From Spirosoma aerolatum (GTDB taxonomy: Bacteria > Bacteroidota > Bacteroidia > Cytophagales > Spirosomataceae): a stretch of 64,000 bases of DNA. Each line of letters opens with the position of its first letter. Positions within the stretch are counted from its first letter, which is position 1. A program made the position numbers and the translations under genes. The notes under the pieces were generated by a model. That model was given only the letters and a program-made list of their open reading frames with translations, did not search any database and was not told the origin of the DNA. Location of the stretch: the NCBI RefSeq assembly GCF_002056795.1, contig NZ_CP020104.1, forward strand, positions 434,001 through 498,000. Direction: 5' to 3'. Below are positions 27,063 through 36,110 of this stretch, piece after piece.

Positions 27063-27092
27063 GACTGATTAAGTGATAGAGCAAGGCTCGGT

Positions 27093-27380
27093 TTACAGGT
27101 CAGCGTAAATGTCAATTACTTCGCCCTCTGCAACCGTTACGATTGCTTTTTTCGTTGTAGGGGTTTTACCCGATACAATGCGTCCGTTGATGTTTTTGCT
27201 GCGACGCTTTCCGAAAGTCCGGATGGTGTTGACAGACTCAACGTTAACGCCATACATTTTCTCGATGGCTTTGCCGATCTCGAGTTTGTTGGCTTTCAGA
27301 TCAACCTCAAAAGCATACTTCCCCTGCTTGTTAAGGCCCGTCATTTTTTCAGTGACGATTGGTCGTTTCAGTACGCTCAT
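27093..27380 (-). CDS. rplW: 50S ribosomal protein L23
   Basis: 95 residues. Tunnel-exit protein that docks SRP and trigger factor. MSVLKRPIVTEKMTGLNKQG and VDLKANKLEIGKAIEKMYGV are typical. The start lies 2 bp after rplD, so coupling is likely. Confidence 0.98.
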   Translation of the reverse strand: MSVLKRPIVTEKMTGLNKQGKYAFEVDLKANKLEIGKAIEKMYGVNVESVNTIRTFGKRRSKNINGRIVSGKTPTTKKAIVTVAEGEVIDIYADL

Positions 27381-27382
27381 GA

Positions 27383-28012
27383 TTATTTCTCAAACAAGGT
27401 TTGGATGGTTGACAGCGCTTCTTCACTGATGAGCAGTTGATCGGCATTCATCAGATCGTACGTATTTACCTGTGCAGCGGTCGTTACTTTTGCCTTCTGA
27501 ACATTCCGGCTCGACAGCACAACATTCGTATTTACGTCTGGCAGAATCAGCAGCGTTTTGCGGCCCGATACGTTCAGATCATTCAGGAACTGAATGTAAT
27601 CTTTTGTGCGGGGAGCTTCCAGCGAGATGCTGTCGATAACCGAAATGCTATTCGCCCGAGCTTTAACGGCATAAGCCGACTGACGAGCCAGCGATTTTAC
27701 TTTTTTGTTCAGCTTGAAGCTATAGTCACGGGGACGGGGTCCGAAAACGGTACCACCACCCACGAAAACGGGCGATTTGGCGCTACCTGCACGGGCTCCG
27801 CCTGTACCTTTTTGTTTCTTCAGCTTGCGAGTCGAACGGGCAACTTCAGCACGTTCTTTTGCTTTGTGGGTTCCCTGACGTTGGTTGGCCAGGTACTGTT
27901 TCACGTCGAGGTAAATCGCGTGTTGATTCGGTTCAATACCGAAGATCTCTTCCGAAAGGGTGACCTTTTTGCCTGTGTCTTCGCCCTTGCTGTTATATAC
28001 GATTACTTCCAT
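27383..28012 (-). CDS. rplD: 50S ribosomal protein L4
   Basis: 209 residues. The tunnel-constriction loop (about 45-100) contains KKQKGTGGARAGSAKSPVF, and the globular domain has RKTLLILPD. In E. coli, L4 represses its own S10 operon through the leader; here the leader would be the structured region upstream of rplC. The start is 3 bp after rplC. Confidence 0.98.
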   Translation of the reverse strand: MEVIVYNSKGEDTGKKVTLSEEIFGIEPNQHAIYLDVKQYLANQRQGTHKAKERAEVARSTRKLKKQKGTGGARAGSAKSPVFVGGGTVFGPRPRDYSFKLNKKVKSLARQSAYAVKARANSISVIDSISLEAPRTKDYIQFLNDLNVSGRKTLLILPDVNTNVVLSSRNVQKAKVTTAAQVNTYDLMNADQLLISEEALSTIQTLFEK

Positions 28013-28015
28013 GGC

Positions 28016-28636
28016 CTACTTCTCGATAATAACGTATGAATTTTTAGCTCCGGGAACTGAACCGCTGATAACAATCAGATTTTGCTCAGGCAGAATACGC
28101 AGAACACGCAGGTTTTGCACCGTTACGCGGTTGCCGCCCATACGACCGGCCATACGAAGACCTTTAAACACGCGTGATGGGAACGAACAGGCACCAATCG
28201 AACCTGGGTGACGACCCCGGTTGTGCTGACCGTGCGTTTGACCGCCCACACCACCGAATCCGTGACGTTTCACAACGCCCTGGAAACCACGACCTTTTGC
28301 TGTTCCAACTACATCTACGAAGTCAGATTCAGTAAATACATCGGCTACCGTAAGTGTATCGCCCAGATTCAGATCCTGCTCGAATTCTTTGAATTCAACC
28401 AGTTTGCGCTTAGGCGTGGTACCCGCTTTTTTGAAGTGGCCCAACTCCGGCTTGTTGCTGTGCTTTTCTTTCTTTTCGCCATAACCAAGCTGCACAGCTT
28501 TGTAGCCATCTTTTTCGATGCTACGAACTTGTGTTACGACACAGGGACCCGTTTCAATGACTGTACATGCCAGAGCCTGCCCGTCCGCATTGTACACACT
28601 GGTCATCCCGATTTTCTTGCCAATTAAACCAGACAT
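28016..28636 (-). CDS. rplC: 50S ribosomal protein L3
   Basis: 206 residues. [19 protein letters not shown] at the start and the loop [20 protein letters not shown] reaching toward the peptidyl transferase centre are diagnostic. It is the first gene of the cluster here: rpsJ, which normally precedes it, is absent. It sits behind a 317-bp region with a possible promoter, attenuator and second promoter box. Confidence 0.98.
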   Translation of the reverse strand: MSGLIGKKIGMTSVYNADGQALACTVIETGPCVVTQVRSIEKDGYKAVQLGYGEKKEKHSNKPELGHFKKAGTTPKRKLVEFKEFEQDLNLGDTLTVADVFTESDFVDVVGTAKGRGFQGVVKRHGFGGVGGQTHGQHNRGRHPGSIGACSFPSRVFKGLRMAGRMGGNRVTVQNLRVLRILPEQNLIVISGSVPGAKNSYVIIEK

Positions 28637-28707
28637 TTGTGTTTGTTTAAAGTAAGCAGGTAAAATTTAGATACGCTTTTCCAACTCGGACCTTCCGAAT
28701 CGGGCCG

Positions 28708-28715
28708 CAAAATTA
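28708..28715 (-). promoter_or_regulatory. Promoter-like TAATTTTG box upstream of rplC
   Basis: Minus-strand TAATTTTG (TAnnTTTG type) 72 bp upstream of the rplC ATG and downstream of the terminator hairpin. No good -33 element is seen, so it is only a candidate proximal promoter. Confidence 0.3.
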
Positions 28716-28767
28716 GAGAAATAATTAGACGAATCCTATATCTGCCTAAAAATCAGCCCCAGAAACA

Positions 28768-28927
28768 ACAAAAAAGGTCGGGCGCACTGCACCTGACCTT
28801 TCACGGGCATACAAAAACTTGGCTAGCAAGGCTTGTTTACCCAAAAGTCAGGTGTGGTTTCCGCAGTACGGACCTTCACCCTCGTATGTTGTTGATTTGT
28901 GTATTCGAGTTTGGGAGTGCAAAATTA
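28768..28927 (-). promoter_or_regulatory. Candidate rplC leader/attenuator or small RNA
   Basis: This describes most of the 317-bp gene-free gap 28637-28953, read on the minus strand. A TAATTTTG box (28927-28920), with a poor TTTTC at the -33 position, would start a transcript near 28914. It then has a GGTCCG...CGGAAACC hairpin, an arm CACCTGAC (28854-28847), a small CTTG/CAAG hairpin, the arm GTCAGGTG (28797-28790), and a terminator with six T. The arm GTCAGGTG can pair either with the upstream CACCTGAC or inside the terminator, so the two structures exclude each other. It is either an attenuator for the ribosomal operon or a free RNA of about 145 nt. It matches no RNA family I can name. Confidence 0.4.
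28770..28801 (-). terminator. Intrinsic terminator upstream of rplC
   Basis: Minus strand: AAAGGTC plus an inner GGTGC pair with GCGCC plus GACCTTT across a 3-nt loop, followed by T6. It lies 153 bp past the stop of the hydrolase gene and 134 bp before rplC. Confidence 0.65.
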
Positions 28928-28953
28928 GTAAATAGTTGTGAGAAATAGAAAAT

Positions 28954-30012
28954 TTATTTTAAAGAAGTTTTGATAGGGTTTTGGTCGAGCCATTCCATCC
29001 ATTCTTTGGCTACGGCCTCGCCGTTGTATTCTTTATCAATAATTTGTCTGGTTGAATCGCGTTTGAGTTTGAAAAACTGATGGTCGTGGTCGTGATAGGC
29101 TTTCAGGGTAAGGTTTGCCTTGCCATGCTCAATAAATTCCAACGGTAGATAATCGAGTCCTGGGGCTATTTCTTTGTCGGCCGTACCATAAGCAATATAT
29201 AAAGGGGTATTAATGCGTAACAGGTTATCCAAATTGCGGATCGAAAACGATTTCCAGGCTCGGTATGTATCGCCGGGTGAATTGGTCAGGGCCGTAGGGT
29301 GTTTCTGGATGTCGGCCCACCAGGCATATAGGGACTCAATCTGTTTCTGGCCTTCTTCGGCGCTTATTTCTCCTTTTTCGATCTGTTGGCGTGTTGAATA
29401 AATTGGATTTTCGAACCGTCGGCCCGCATGGCCTGAAAACAGAATCGTATGGGTTATGTACCGATTGTAATTGGCGACCAAATCGGCGCCAACTGTAAAC
29501 CCTTCCGAGCCGCCACAAAATACTACTTTACGTGTATCGACCCAAGGTTGTTTGACGAGGTAATTTATGACCTGGTTGCACTGGGCTACATATCGTTCGC
29601 GGTAGTTATTCTCGATGTATTTCTGACTGATAAACTCGGGGGTAGCATTTCCTGTATGCATTGCTTTCTGGTAGTTATCCAGAAATTGCTGTGTAGCCAC
29701 CAGACGAACCCCTGGTTTTTGCACCATAACAAAATGATACGAGTTTTTATAGGGCCGAAAATGAAACGGAGAAGCTATAATATAGTACTTGCCACTATCC
29801 TGGACAATGAGCGGCATGGGTTGAGAACCCTGCCGGAATAGGAATAGTGGCTTTCTAACCTTCAGGTCTTCTTTGGTACCAAAAACGATAAATGTGGTGG
29901 TGTCTTTACCATCGGGCAAATGGAATACCTGACATAGATCGTCAAGCCGGGTAGTCTGTGCGTAGGTTTGGCCGATTGACCAGAAGGAGAAAAAAAATAG
30001 CCATCGCTTCAT
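28954..30012 (-). CDS. Exported alpha/beta-hydrolase-fold protein
   Basis: 352 residues from the ATG at 30012 (MKRWLFFFSFWSIGQTYAQ, a signal peptide ending at AQ). An upstream ATG at 30036 only adds eight polar residues. The nucleophile elbow is CGGSEG within VVFCGGSEGFTVGADL, and candidate acid and His residues are in YGTADKE and YHDHDHQFF. It resembles dienelactone-hydrolase or BAAT-type peptidase-like lipoproteins of unknown substrate. It lies on the same strand as the ribosomal cluster but is separated from it by a terminator. Confidence 0.8.
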   Translation of the reverse strand: MKRWLFFFSFWSIGQTYAQTTRLDDLCQVFHLPDGKDTTTFIVFGTKEDLKVRKPLFLFRQGSQPMPLIVQDSGKYYIIASPFHFRPYKNSYHFVMVQKPGVRLVATQQFLDNYQKAMHTGNATPEFISQKYIENNYRERYVAQCNQVINYLVKQPWVDTRKVVFCGGSEGFTVGADLVANYNRYITHTILFSGHAGRRFENPIYSTRQQIEKGEISAEEGQKQIESLYAWWADIQKHPTALTNSPGDTYRAWKSFSIRNLDNLLRINTPLYIAYGTADKEIAPGLDYLPLEFIEHGKANLTLKAYHDHDHQFFKLKRDSTRQIIDKEYNGEAVAKEWMEWLDQNPIKTSLK

Positions 30013-30314
30013 TGTTCCTGATTTTGAGTCCGACAAATCAGTGCATTTTTTGGGCTAGTTAATAAGCTTTTAACATTTGTTGCGAAATTTTAACAAATGC
30101 CTTTGTTAGTCGCTACGCAACCAGGGGAATTTTAAACGTAGTTTATTTCGCTACAAACCTTTAGTCGTTATGCGACTATAACTTAGGTTGAAAGGCGATT
30201 AACCATTTATGACCAGTGCTTTAGATTTCACAGCCAAATAAAAATTAGTGAAGACGGTGCGTGATTGTCCGGTAATCTGCGTTATTTCGCAGAGAGTCAA
30301 GTTAGTTCATCTGA

Positions 30315-30803
30315 ATGGTAGGTATTATAATGGGTAGCCTTTCGGACCGGAAGGTGATGCAGGAGGCTGCCGACATCCTGAATGAGTTGGGGGTAACGTG
30401 GGAAATGGATATCGTTTCGGCCCATCGGACGCCCGAAAAAATGGTTGAGTATGCCAAAATGGCCCGCAATCGGGGAATTAAGGTAATTATTGCTGGCGCA
30501 GGCGGGGCCGCTCACTTGCCTGGAATGGTCGCGTCGCTGACTACGTTGCCCGTTATCGGCGTTCCTGTAAAATCAAGCAATTCCATTGATGGCTGGGATT
30601 CGGTTTTGTCTATCCTGCAAATGCCTGGCGGTGTACCTGTGGCAACTATGGCTCTCGATGGCGCTCGTAATGCCGGGATTCTGGCGGCTCAAATCGTCGG
30701 GACGTTTGATAATACCGTTGCTGAAAAACTGAGTCAGTTTAAAGAAGGTCTGAAGGAAAAGGTCGCCCAGATGAGTTCTGACTTAGCCAACAGTGCGAAA
30801 TGA
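30315..30803 (+). CDS. purE: N5-carboxyaminoimidazole ribonucleotide mutase
   Basis: 162 residues, class I PurE. It converts N5-CAIR to CAIR in de novo purine synthesis, using CAIR made by PurK, which is not in the window. Motifs: [16 protein letters not shown] (phosphate-binding loop), SAHRTPEKM with the catalytic His, and [14 protein letters not shown]. The start is the ATG at 30315. purM lies 3 kb downstream on the same strand, so two purine genes sit near each other but not in one operon. Confidence 0.97.
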   Translation: MVGIIMGSLSDRKVMQEAADILNELGVTWEMDIVSAHRTPEKMVEYAKMARNRGIKVIIAGAGGAAHLPGMVASLTTLPVIGVPVKSSNSIDGWDSVLSILQMPGGVPVATMALDGARNAGILAAQIVGTFDNTVAEKLSQFKEGLKEKVAQMSSDLANSAK

Positions 30804-30851
30804 ATGGAATCTGCTACTTTACGTTATTCACTACCTGTAATTAAGTAAACC

Positions 30852-31679
30852 ATGGCAACGGAAAGCCAACAATCCAATCCACGTCCAGCCGCAAACTCGA
30901 ATTTGCCAGCCATCACGCTTGTCGTGCTGGTAGGGCTGATTGCTGCTTTGCTATACATCGGTTACGACTATATTACAGACGACACAAACGGTTCGGATGA
31001 ACTGACAAACGTAGCCCTTGATACCACGTCGCAGCAACCACTGGCGCAGAACGACCCCGACATGCTGATGTCGCCTGAAGAGATAGATACATCGTCGCAG
31101 CCGGCACCAGTCGACTTATCTCAGGCGGCACCCCCTGACGATGCTCCTGAAGCGAATGCCAATGCGGAGGAGGTCGCGGAAGATAACCGGGAAACAACGG
31201 ATGGCAAACCAGCTCCTGGAGAGAAGCCTGAAGCCGTAAAGCCTGCTGAAAAGCCAAAGGAAGAAAAACCGAAAGTTGAAAAGCCTGCTGATAAACCGAA
31301 GGAAGAAAAGCCGAAAGAGGATAAACCTAAAACCGAAGAGGTTATCGAAAAACCAAAGATTAAGCCAGGCGGGGTGACAAGTACGTATACAGTCGGTTCA
31401 GGTGAAACGTTTTATGGGGTCGCCAATCGGTATAATATGAAAATCAGCACGCTTAAAGAAATGAATCCGGGCGTGTCGGAAAGTGATGTCAAAGCCGGAA
31501 TTACAAAACTGAATGTGAAAGTGATGGCCGTTCATACCGTTGGGCCGGGCGATGTGCTACGTGTTGTCGCTGAAAAGTATGGGGTTAGCAAAGAGGCTAT
31601 CATGCGAGCTAATAAACGCACAAAAGATATAGCAACCCGTGGCGAAAAACTGATTATTCCATTCCCCGATAAACAGTAG
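30852..31679 (+). CDS. Membrane-anchored double-LysM protein
   Basis: 275 residues. Short polar N-terminus, one membrane segment (about 20-40, ITLVVLVGLIAALLYIGY), an acidic region, then a Lys-Pro-Glu-rich stalk (about 125-165) like those that span the periplasm in TonB-type proteins. Two LysM peptidoglycan-binding modules follow (about 175-222 and 225-272; YTVGSGETFYGVANRY and HTVGPGDVLRVVAEKY). No catalytic domain. Probably ties the inner membrane to the cell wall. It follows purE by 48 bp. Confidence 0.88.
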   Translation: MATESQQSNPRPAANSNLPAITLVVLVGLIAALLYIGYDYITDDTNGSDELTNVALDTTSQQPLAQNDPDMLMSPEEIDTSSQPAPVDLSQAAPPDDAPEANANAEEVAEDNRETTDGKPAPGEKPEAVKPAEKPKEEKPKVEKPADKPKEEKPKEDKPKTEEVIEKPKIKPGGVTSTYTVGSGETFYGVANRYNMKISTLKEMNPGVSESDVKAGITKLNVKVMAVHTVGPGDVLRVVAEKYGVSKEAIMRANKRTKDIATRGEKLIIPFPDKQ

Positions 31680-31708
31680 AAACAGTAATAGGTACTATTA
31701 CTGTTTCT
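31678..31708. terminator. Bidirectional hairpin between LysM and DUF481 genes
   Basis: 14-bp perfect arms (31678-31691, 31695-31708) with a 3-nt loop, between convergent genes, overlapping the end of both. It has no long T-run. Confidence 0.65.
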
Positions 31709-32552
31709 CATATACCAATCCCATCGTAAAGCGAAAATCGTTGTTCTGTCGACCCGGTACAACCAGGCTTTCATAGGCGTTGGCAACCGTCGAACGCAGA
31801 CTAACCACTTTTGTGAATTGAAATTGAACACTCACGCTGGCATTCCACCGGACGTTATATTGACCTAAAGCGGGCTGATAGTAGGCTGTATGGGTGACTT
31901 TAAAACGGTCGTTATCAAACGAGTACTCACCAAACAGCCGGGTTGAATTTCGGAAGATGTTTATATCTGCCAGTTCGATAAAATCCGTATACTCCTGCAT
32001 AAGCACATCTGTGATCGAAATATACGCCCGCTTTCGATTCAGAAGTTTATAGCCCATCCCGGCGGCCACTGTCCAACGGTGATTGATCTGCCGCAAATTA
32101 CTTCGTTCGTAGGACCCAAAGGCTAGATAATATAGCCGCTTTTCATGCCGAAACGTTGTACGAAAATCACCAAACCATTCCCGTTCTGCCAGGATGCCGC
32201 TTTGCTGACCATATACAAATGAGGGGTTGCTCGACAGCTTGAAGTAATCACTAAGCTGATAATCGAAGGAGCCGGTCAGTTGAAGTAAGGTTCTATTGAC
32301 GTTACCAGTGGTAATGGTACCATCGGTTGTAAGTCGATACCGGAAGATCGGGTCGGACGGCTTCACTACAGTATCCTGATGTACGGTGACCGAGTTGATT
32401 TTTGTTGAGTCTGTGTTGGCGTTCGTTTTGGTAGAATCAGCAGTAGGCGTTGAAGGTCGTAGTGGGTCAGGCTGTTCAACGATCTGAGCGTTTATGGGCG
32501 AACAGACGAAAAGAAAACCGGTCAAAAAGAGCCATAACGTAGCGTATTTCAC
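31698..32552 (-). CDS. DUF481 outer-membrane beta-barrel protein
   Basis: 284 residues. Signal peptide MKYATLWLFLTGFLFVCSPINAQ, then a Thr/Asp-rich stretch (about 25-65) and a DUF481 domain (about 70-284), which forms amphipathic beta strands such as FRYRLTTDGTITTGNVNRTL and ends in YEKQ. The family includes salt-stress-induced outer-membrane proteins; the function is unproven. Convergent with the LysM gene. Confidence 0.85.
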   Translation of the reverse strand: MKYATLWLFLTGFLFVCSPINAQIVEQPDPLRPSTPTADSTKTNANTDSTKINSVTVHQDTVVKPSDPIFRYRLTTDGTITTGNVNRTLLQLTGSFDYQLSDYFKLSSNPSFVYGQQSGILAEREWFGDFRTTFRHEKRLYYLAFGSYERSNLRQINHRWTVAAGMGYKLLNRKRAYISITDVLMQEYTDFIELADINIFRNSTRLFGEYSFDNDRFKVTHTAYYQPALGQYNVRWNASVSVQFQFTKVVSLRSTVANAYESLVVPGRQNNDFRFTMGLVYEKQ

Positions 32553-32654
32553 AGAAAGAGGTATTGGTGAGGTCGCAACTTAGAAAAAAAGAGCTTATTT
32601 GGCAGGTGTCAAACGACTCAATTTTATCCTATAGCCCAATTAACTGAACGTACC

Positions 32655-33620
32655 ATGACCCGATGGGGAATTTTAGGGCCGGGCCGTATTGCCCACAAAT
32701 TTGCACAGGACTTACTTACAGTGCCTGATGCCCAACTCTATGCCGTTGCCTCCTCCGACCAGCAACGGGCAGCTGAATTTGCTGAAACGTATTCAATTCC
32801 ACACGCTTTAGGCTCGTATGAAGCGCTTCTAACGCTGCCGGATCTAGACGTAGTATATGTAGCCACGCCCCATGTCAAACATCATGAAAATGTAATGATG
32901 CTGCTAAACGGTGGTATAGCTGTATTGGGCGAAAAACCTTTTGCGATGAATGGCGAACAGGTTCAGGAAATGGTTGAAGCGGCCCGCTCGAAAGGCGTAT
33001 TTCTGATGGAAGCGCTCTGGAGTCGATTTATGCCCGGTATTGTGTTTGCTCTGGATCTGGTTAAATCGGGTGCTGTGGGTAAAGTGGTTTCAGTAAAAGC
33101 CGATTTTGGTTTTAAAGCACCGTTTTTACCCGAAAAACGCTTGTTCAATAAGACTCTGGGTGGCGGCTCTCTGCTCGATATTGGGATTTACCCCTTGTTT
33201 TTATCGTACCTGATTTTAGGGAAACCAACTACCGTTAAGGCGTCGGCAACGTTCAGTTCTACAGATGTTGATGAACAATGTGGTATGGTATTGACCTATG
33301 CCGACGGACAGGTGGCGTTATTAGATTGCTGCCTGTTGGCGGCTACGGATTGTCTGGGTATCATTCAGGGCGAAACCGGACAGATTCGGATTCACAGTCG
33401 GTTTCATGAAACCAAGGGCATTACCCTGAATCGCGAAGATGGCACGTCCGAAACATTCGCTTTCGACCGGGATACCCACGGGTACGATTACGAAGCTAAA
33501 CACGTAATGAACTGCCTGGCAGAAGGCAAAACAGAAAGTCCGCTCTGGTCGCTCAACGATAGCCTGAACCTGATGCAATTACTGGATACAGTTCGGGCAG
33601 AAGCGGGGATTGTTTATTGA
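32655..33620 (+). CDS. Gfo/Idh/MocA-family NAD(P)-dependent oxidoreductase
   Basis: 321 residues. Rossmann N-terminus WGILGPGRIAHKFAQDL, the EKPF motif (LGEKPFAMN, near residue 95) with the catalytic Lys, and an alpha/beta C-terminal domain with GGGSLLDIGIYPL. It most resembles dihydrodiol/sugar dehydrogenases of this family; the substrate is not predictable. A word-array inverted repeat follows, then purM. Confidence 0.92.
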   Translation: MTRWGILGPGRIAHKFAQDLLTVPDAQLYAVASSDQQRAAEFAETYSIPHALGSYEALLTLPDLDVVYVATPHVKHHENVMMLLNGGIAVLGEKPFAMNGEQVQEMVEAARSKGVFLMEALWSRFMPGIVFALDLVKSGAVGKVVSVKADFGFKAPFLPEKRLFNKTLGGGSLLDIGIYPLFLSYLILGKPTTVKASATFSSTDVDEQCGMVLTYADGQVALLDCCLLAATDCLGIIQGETGQIRIHSRFHETKGITLNREDGTSETFAFDRDTHGYDYEAKHVMNCLAEGKTESPLWSLNDSLNLMQLLDTVRAEAGIVY

Positions 33621-33632
33621 AGAAGCCTGTAA

Positions 33633-33722
33633 AATGGATAATGAATACTGAACGATGAGGAGCGACTGGTAGAACGTAGTTACCTTTGTCCTGTATTCAT
33701 CGTTCATTATCCATTATTCATT
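33633..33722. repeat. Heptamer word-array inverted repeat upstream of purM
   Basis: Left arm of four 7-bp words (33633-33660, unit AATGAAT). Right arm of four complementary 7-bp words (33695-33722, unit ATTCATT). The hairpin lies directly before the purM start and shows that the class is not confined to ribosomal genes. Confidence 0.75.
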
Positions 33723-33727
33723 GTCGA

Positions 33728-34909
33728 ATGGACCGCTATGCACAGCGCGGGGTATCCGCTAGTAAAGAAGACGTTCATAACGCCATTGCCCACCTTGATA
33801 AGGGCCTTTTCCCCAAAGCATTTTGCAAAATCGTACCCGATACGCTTGCGGGCGATCCAGCATTTTGTACCATCATGCATGCTGATGGAGCGGGCACTAA
33901 ATCGTCACTAGCCTACTTATACTGGCGTGAAACGGGCGACCTGAGTGTCTGGAAAGGCATTGCTCAGGATGCAGTGGTGATGAATACCGACGACCTGATT
34001 TGTGTGGGTGCCACTGGGCCCATGCTGCTTTCGTCGACCATTGGGCGTAATAAAAACCTGATACCGGGTGAAGTCATCGCCGAGATCATCAACGGTACCG
34101 AAGAGGTGCTTCAGATGCTACGTGAGCATGGCATCGAGATTTACAGCACAGGTGGTGAAACGGCCGATGTGGGTGATCTTGTTCGTACTGTCATTGTGGA
34201 TAGTACGGTTATTGCCCGGATGCGACGTGACCAGGTTATTAGCAACGACCGTATTCAGCCGGGCGATGTCATTGTTGGGCTGGCTTCGTTTGGGCAGGCA
34301 ACCTACGAAACGAATTATAATGGGGGAATGGGCAGTAATGGCCTGACCTCCGCCCGACATGATGTGTTAGCGCATTACCTGGCCGACAAATATGCTGAGA
34401 GTTTCGACCCGGCTGTTGACCGCAACCTGGTTTATAGTGGTTCAAAAAAGCTGACGGATACTCTCGACATCGCTACTACGGATTCGCAAGTGATACACCC
34501 CACCGTTGGGCAACTAATTCTTTCACCTACCCGTACCTATGCGCCCGTAGCCAAAGTCCTGCTGGATGAGCTTCGACAGCAGATTCACGGTATGGTTCAC
34601 TGTTCGGGAGGAGCACAGACAAAGGTGCTTCACTTTGTCGATAACCTGCATATCATCAAAGACAATCTGTTCCCTATTCCTCCTTTGTTTCAATTGATCC
34701 AAAGCGAAAGCGGAACAGCTTGGCAGGAAATGTATAAGGTGTTCAACATGGGGCATCGGCTGGAGGTTTATTTGCCGGAAGAATACGCCCAGCGTGTCAT
34801 CGAGATTTCTCAATCGTTCGGGATTGCTGCGCAGCTAATCGGGCATGTAGAATCCTACGAAGGGAAGCGTGTGACCATTAAGAGCGAAGTCGGTGAATTT
34901 GTGTACTAA
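33728..34909 (+). CDS. purM: Phosphoribosylformylglycinamidine cyclo-ligase (AIR synthase)
   Basis: 393 residues from the ATG at 33728 (MDRYAQRGVSASKEDV). An upstream start at 33686 would run through the repeat and is rejected. PurM closes the imidazole ring to give AIR. Motifs: HADGAGTKSSLAY, MNTDDLICVGATGP and the C-terminal SGGAQTKV, plus the ICSTGGETADVGD-like signature. The length is that of the long Bacteroidetes form. Confidence 0.95.
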   Translation: MDRYAQRGVSASKEDVHNAIAHLDKGLFPKAFCKIVPDTLAGDPAFCTIMHADGAGTKSSLAYLYWRETGDLSVWKGIAQDAVVMNTDDLICVGATGPMLLSSTIGRNKNLIPGEVIAEIINGTEEVLQMLREHGIEIYSTGGETADVGDLVRTVIVDSTVIARMRRDQVISNDRIQPGDVIVGLASFGQATYETNYNGGMGSNGLTSARHDVLAHYLADKYAESFDPAVDRNLVYSGSKKLTDTLDIATTDSQVIHPTVGQLILSPTRTYAPVAKVLLDELRQQIHGMVHCSGGAQTKVLHFVDNLHIIKDNLFPIPPLFQLIQSESGTAWQEMYKVFNMGHRLEVYLPEEYAQRVIEISQSFGIAAQLIGHVESYEGKRVTIKSEVGEFVY

Positions 34910-34966
34910 GTGACTTATTCCTGTTTTCCGGTCCAATAGGCAAATTCGCTAAATGGTCCGTATGGT

Positions 34967-36064
34967 ATGGGAAAATTGTATGGGATTGCTGTTTTGGCCG
35001 GACTGCTTATTGGCCGGATGGCATTGGCCCAAACGGCTCCGTTTACAGGTACATGGAGTTTTGAAGGGAACGATAATGGAAGTTCTTCAAATCCGTTAGT
35101 TTCTGTTTCGTCGGTTAGTTATGCAGGGGTCAATAAACTCTTTAATTCGTATCAATCAGGCTATTCTGGCCAAGGCATAAGTTTACAGCACTGGTCAGCC
35201 ACAGCTTGCAATCATAATGAATACGCTCAATTTACAGTACAACCACAGGGAACGGCACAAATAACCCTCACTACGCTATCGTTTGTATTTTCTCGCTCCG
35301 ATGAAGGCCCCCAGCAGATTACAGTCAGATCTAGTGCAGACGGATTTGGTAATGATATTTATACCAACAGTGTTGGTGCAAACTATCAGGCTGCTTCTAT
35401 TTCACTTAACGGAGGAGGGTTTACCAGCCAATCATCGGGAATAACATTTCGCATATATGGCTGTAACCCTACGTCTAGTAACGGCACGTTGCGAATCGAT
35501 GAAATTAAAATTAACGGTTCCTCATTGCCTGTTACATTACTTTCCTTTACGGCTAAACCTGACGGTGACCGCGTTCAACTGGCCTGGATAACAACCTCAG
35601 AGTATAATGCCAATAGATTTGTGATTGAGCGGAGTAGCGATTTAGGCGAATTTGTGCAGGTTAGCGAAGTGGCGGCCAAAGGAACTACGGACGAGCGCCA
35701 GAACTACAGCCTGATCGATAGCGACCCACTCCCCGGAATTAACTACTACCGGTTGAAGCAAGTTGATGTCGACGGGACGATTCATGTCTATAAGCCTATA
35801 TCAGCCATTATTCAACTGAGTGAACCCGTTATTTCGGTGTTTCCAAATCCTGCTAATCCAGACCGTATTCACCTGCGCTTGTGGAACGCCGAAGGAGCTA
35901 CCATGCACCTAGTAACACGCACAGGACAAGCCGTTTCGGGTCGATTGGAGCGCCAGTCTGGTGAAGCCGATTTCATTGTCGAGCAGCCATTAACAGCAGG
36001 ATTATACTGGCTCGACATACAGACGAATAATCACCGAAAAGTGATTCAGGTGATGGTACGCTAG
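34967..36064 (+). CDS. Type IX secretion cargo with C-terminal sorting domain
   Basis: 365 residues. Signal peptide MGKLYGIAVLAGLLIGRMALAQ. The central region (about 25-185) is rich in Ser, Gly and Thr and contains SADGFGNDIYTN, like an extracellular beta-sandwich. A fibronectin-like strand set (about 190-270) has LLSFTAKPDGDRVQLAWITT. The C-terminal T9SS type A sorting domain (about 285-365) has VISVFPNPANPDRIHL and ends KVIQVMVR. Secreted or surface-bound; function unknown. Confidence 0.88.
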   Translation: MGKLYGIAVLAGLLIGRMALAQTAPFTGTWSFEGNDNGSSSNPLVSVSSVSYAGVNKLFNSYQSGYSGQGISLQHWSATACNHNEYAQFTVQPQGTAQITLTTLSFVFSRSDEGPQQITVRSSADGFGNDIYTNSVGANYQAASISLNGGGFTSQSSGITFRIYGCNPTSSNGTLRIDEIKINGSSLPVTLLSFTAKPDGDRVQLAWITTSEYNANRFVIERSSDLGEFVQVSEVAAKGTTDERQNYSLIDSDPLPGINYYRLKQVDVDGTIHVYKPISAIIQLSEPVISVFPNPANPDRIHLRLWNAEGATMHLVTRTGQAVSGRLERQSGEADFIVEQPLTAGLYWLDIQTNNHRKVIQVMVR

Positions 36065-36071
36065 TTATAAG

Positions 36072-36106
36072 CAACTCCCCGAAAGTTTTGAGCTTTCGGG
36101 GAGTTG
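36072..36106. terminator. Hairpin between T9SS cargo and efflux pump genes
   Basis: 14-bp perfect arms (36072-36085, 36093-36106) and a 7-nt loop between two convergent genes. Confidence 0.7.
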
Positions 36107-36110
36107 AACG

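Noticed and set aside
28768..28927. SRP RNA, 6S RNA or tmRNA upstream of rplC
   Set aside because: No GGAAG/AGCAG-type SRP apical loop, no long 6S bubble stem between the ends, and no tRNA-like ends; kept only as an unnamed leader.
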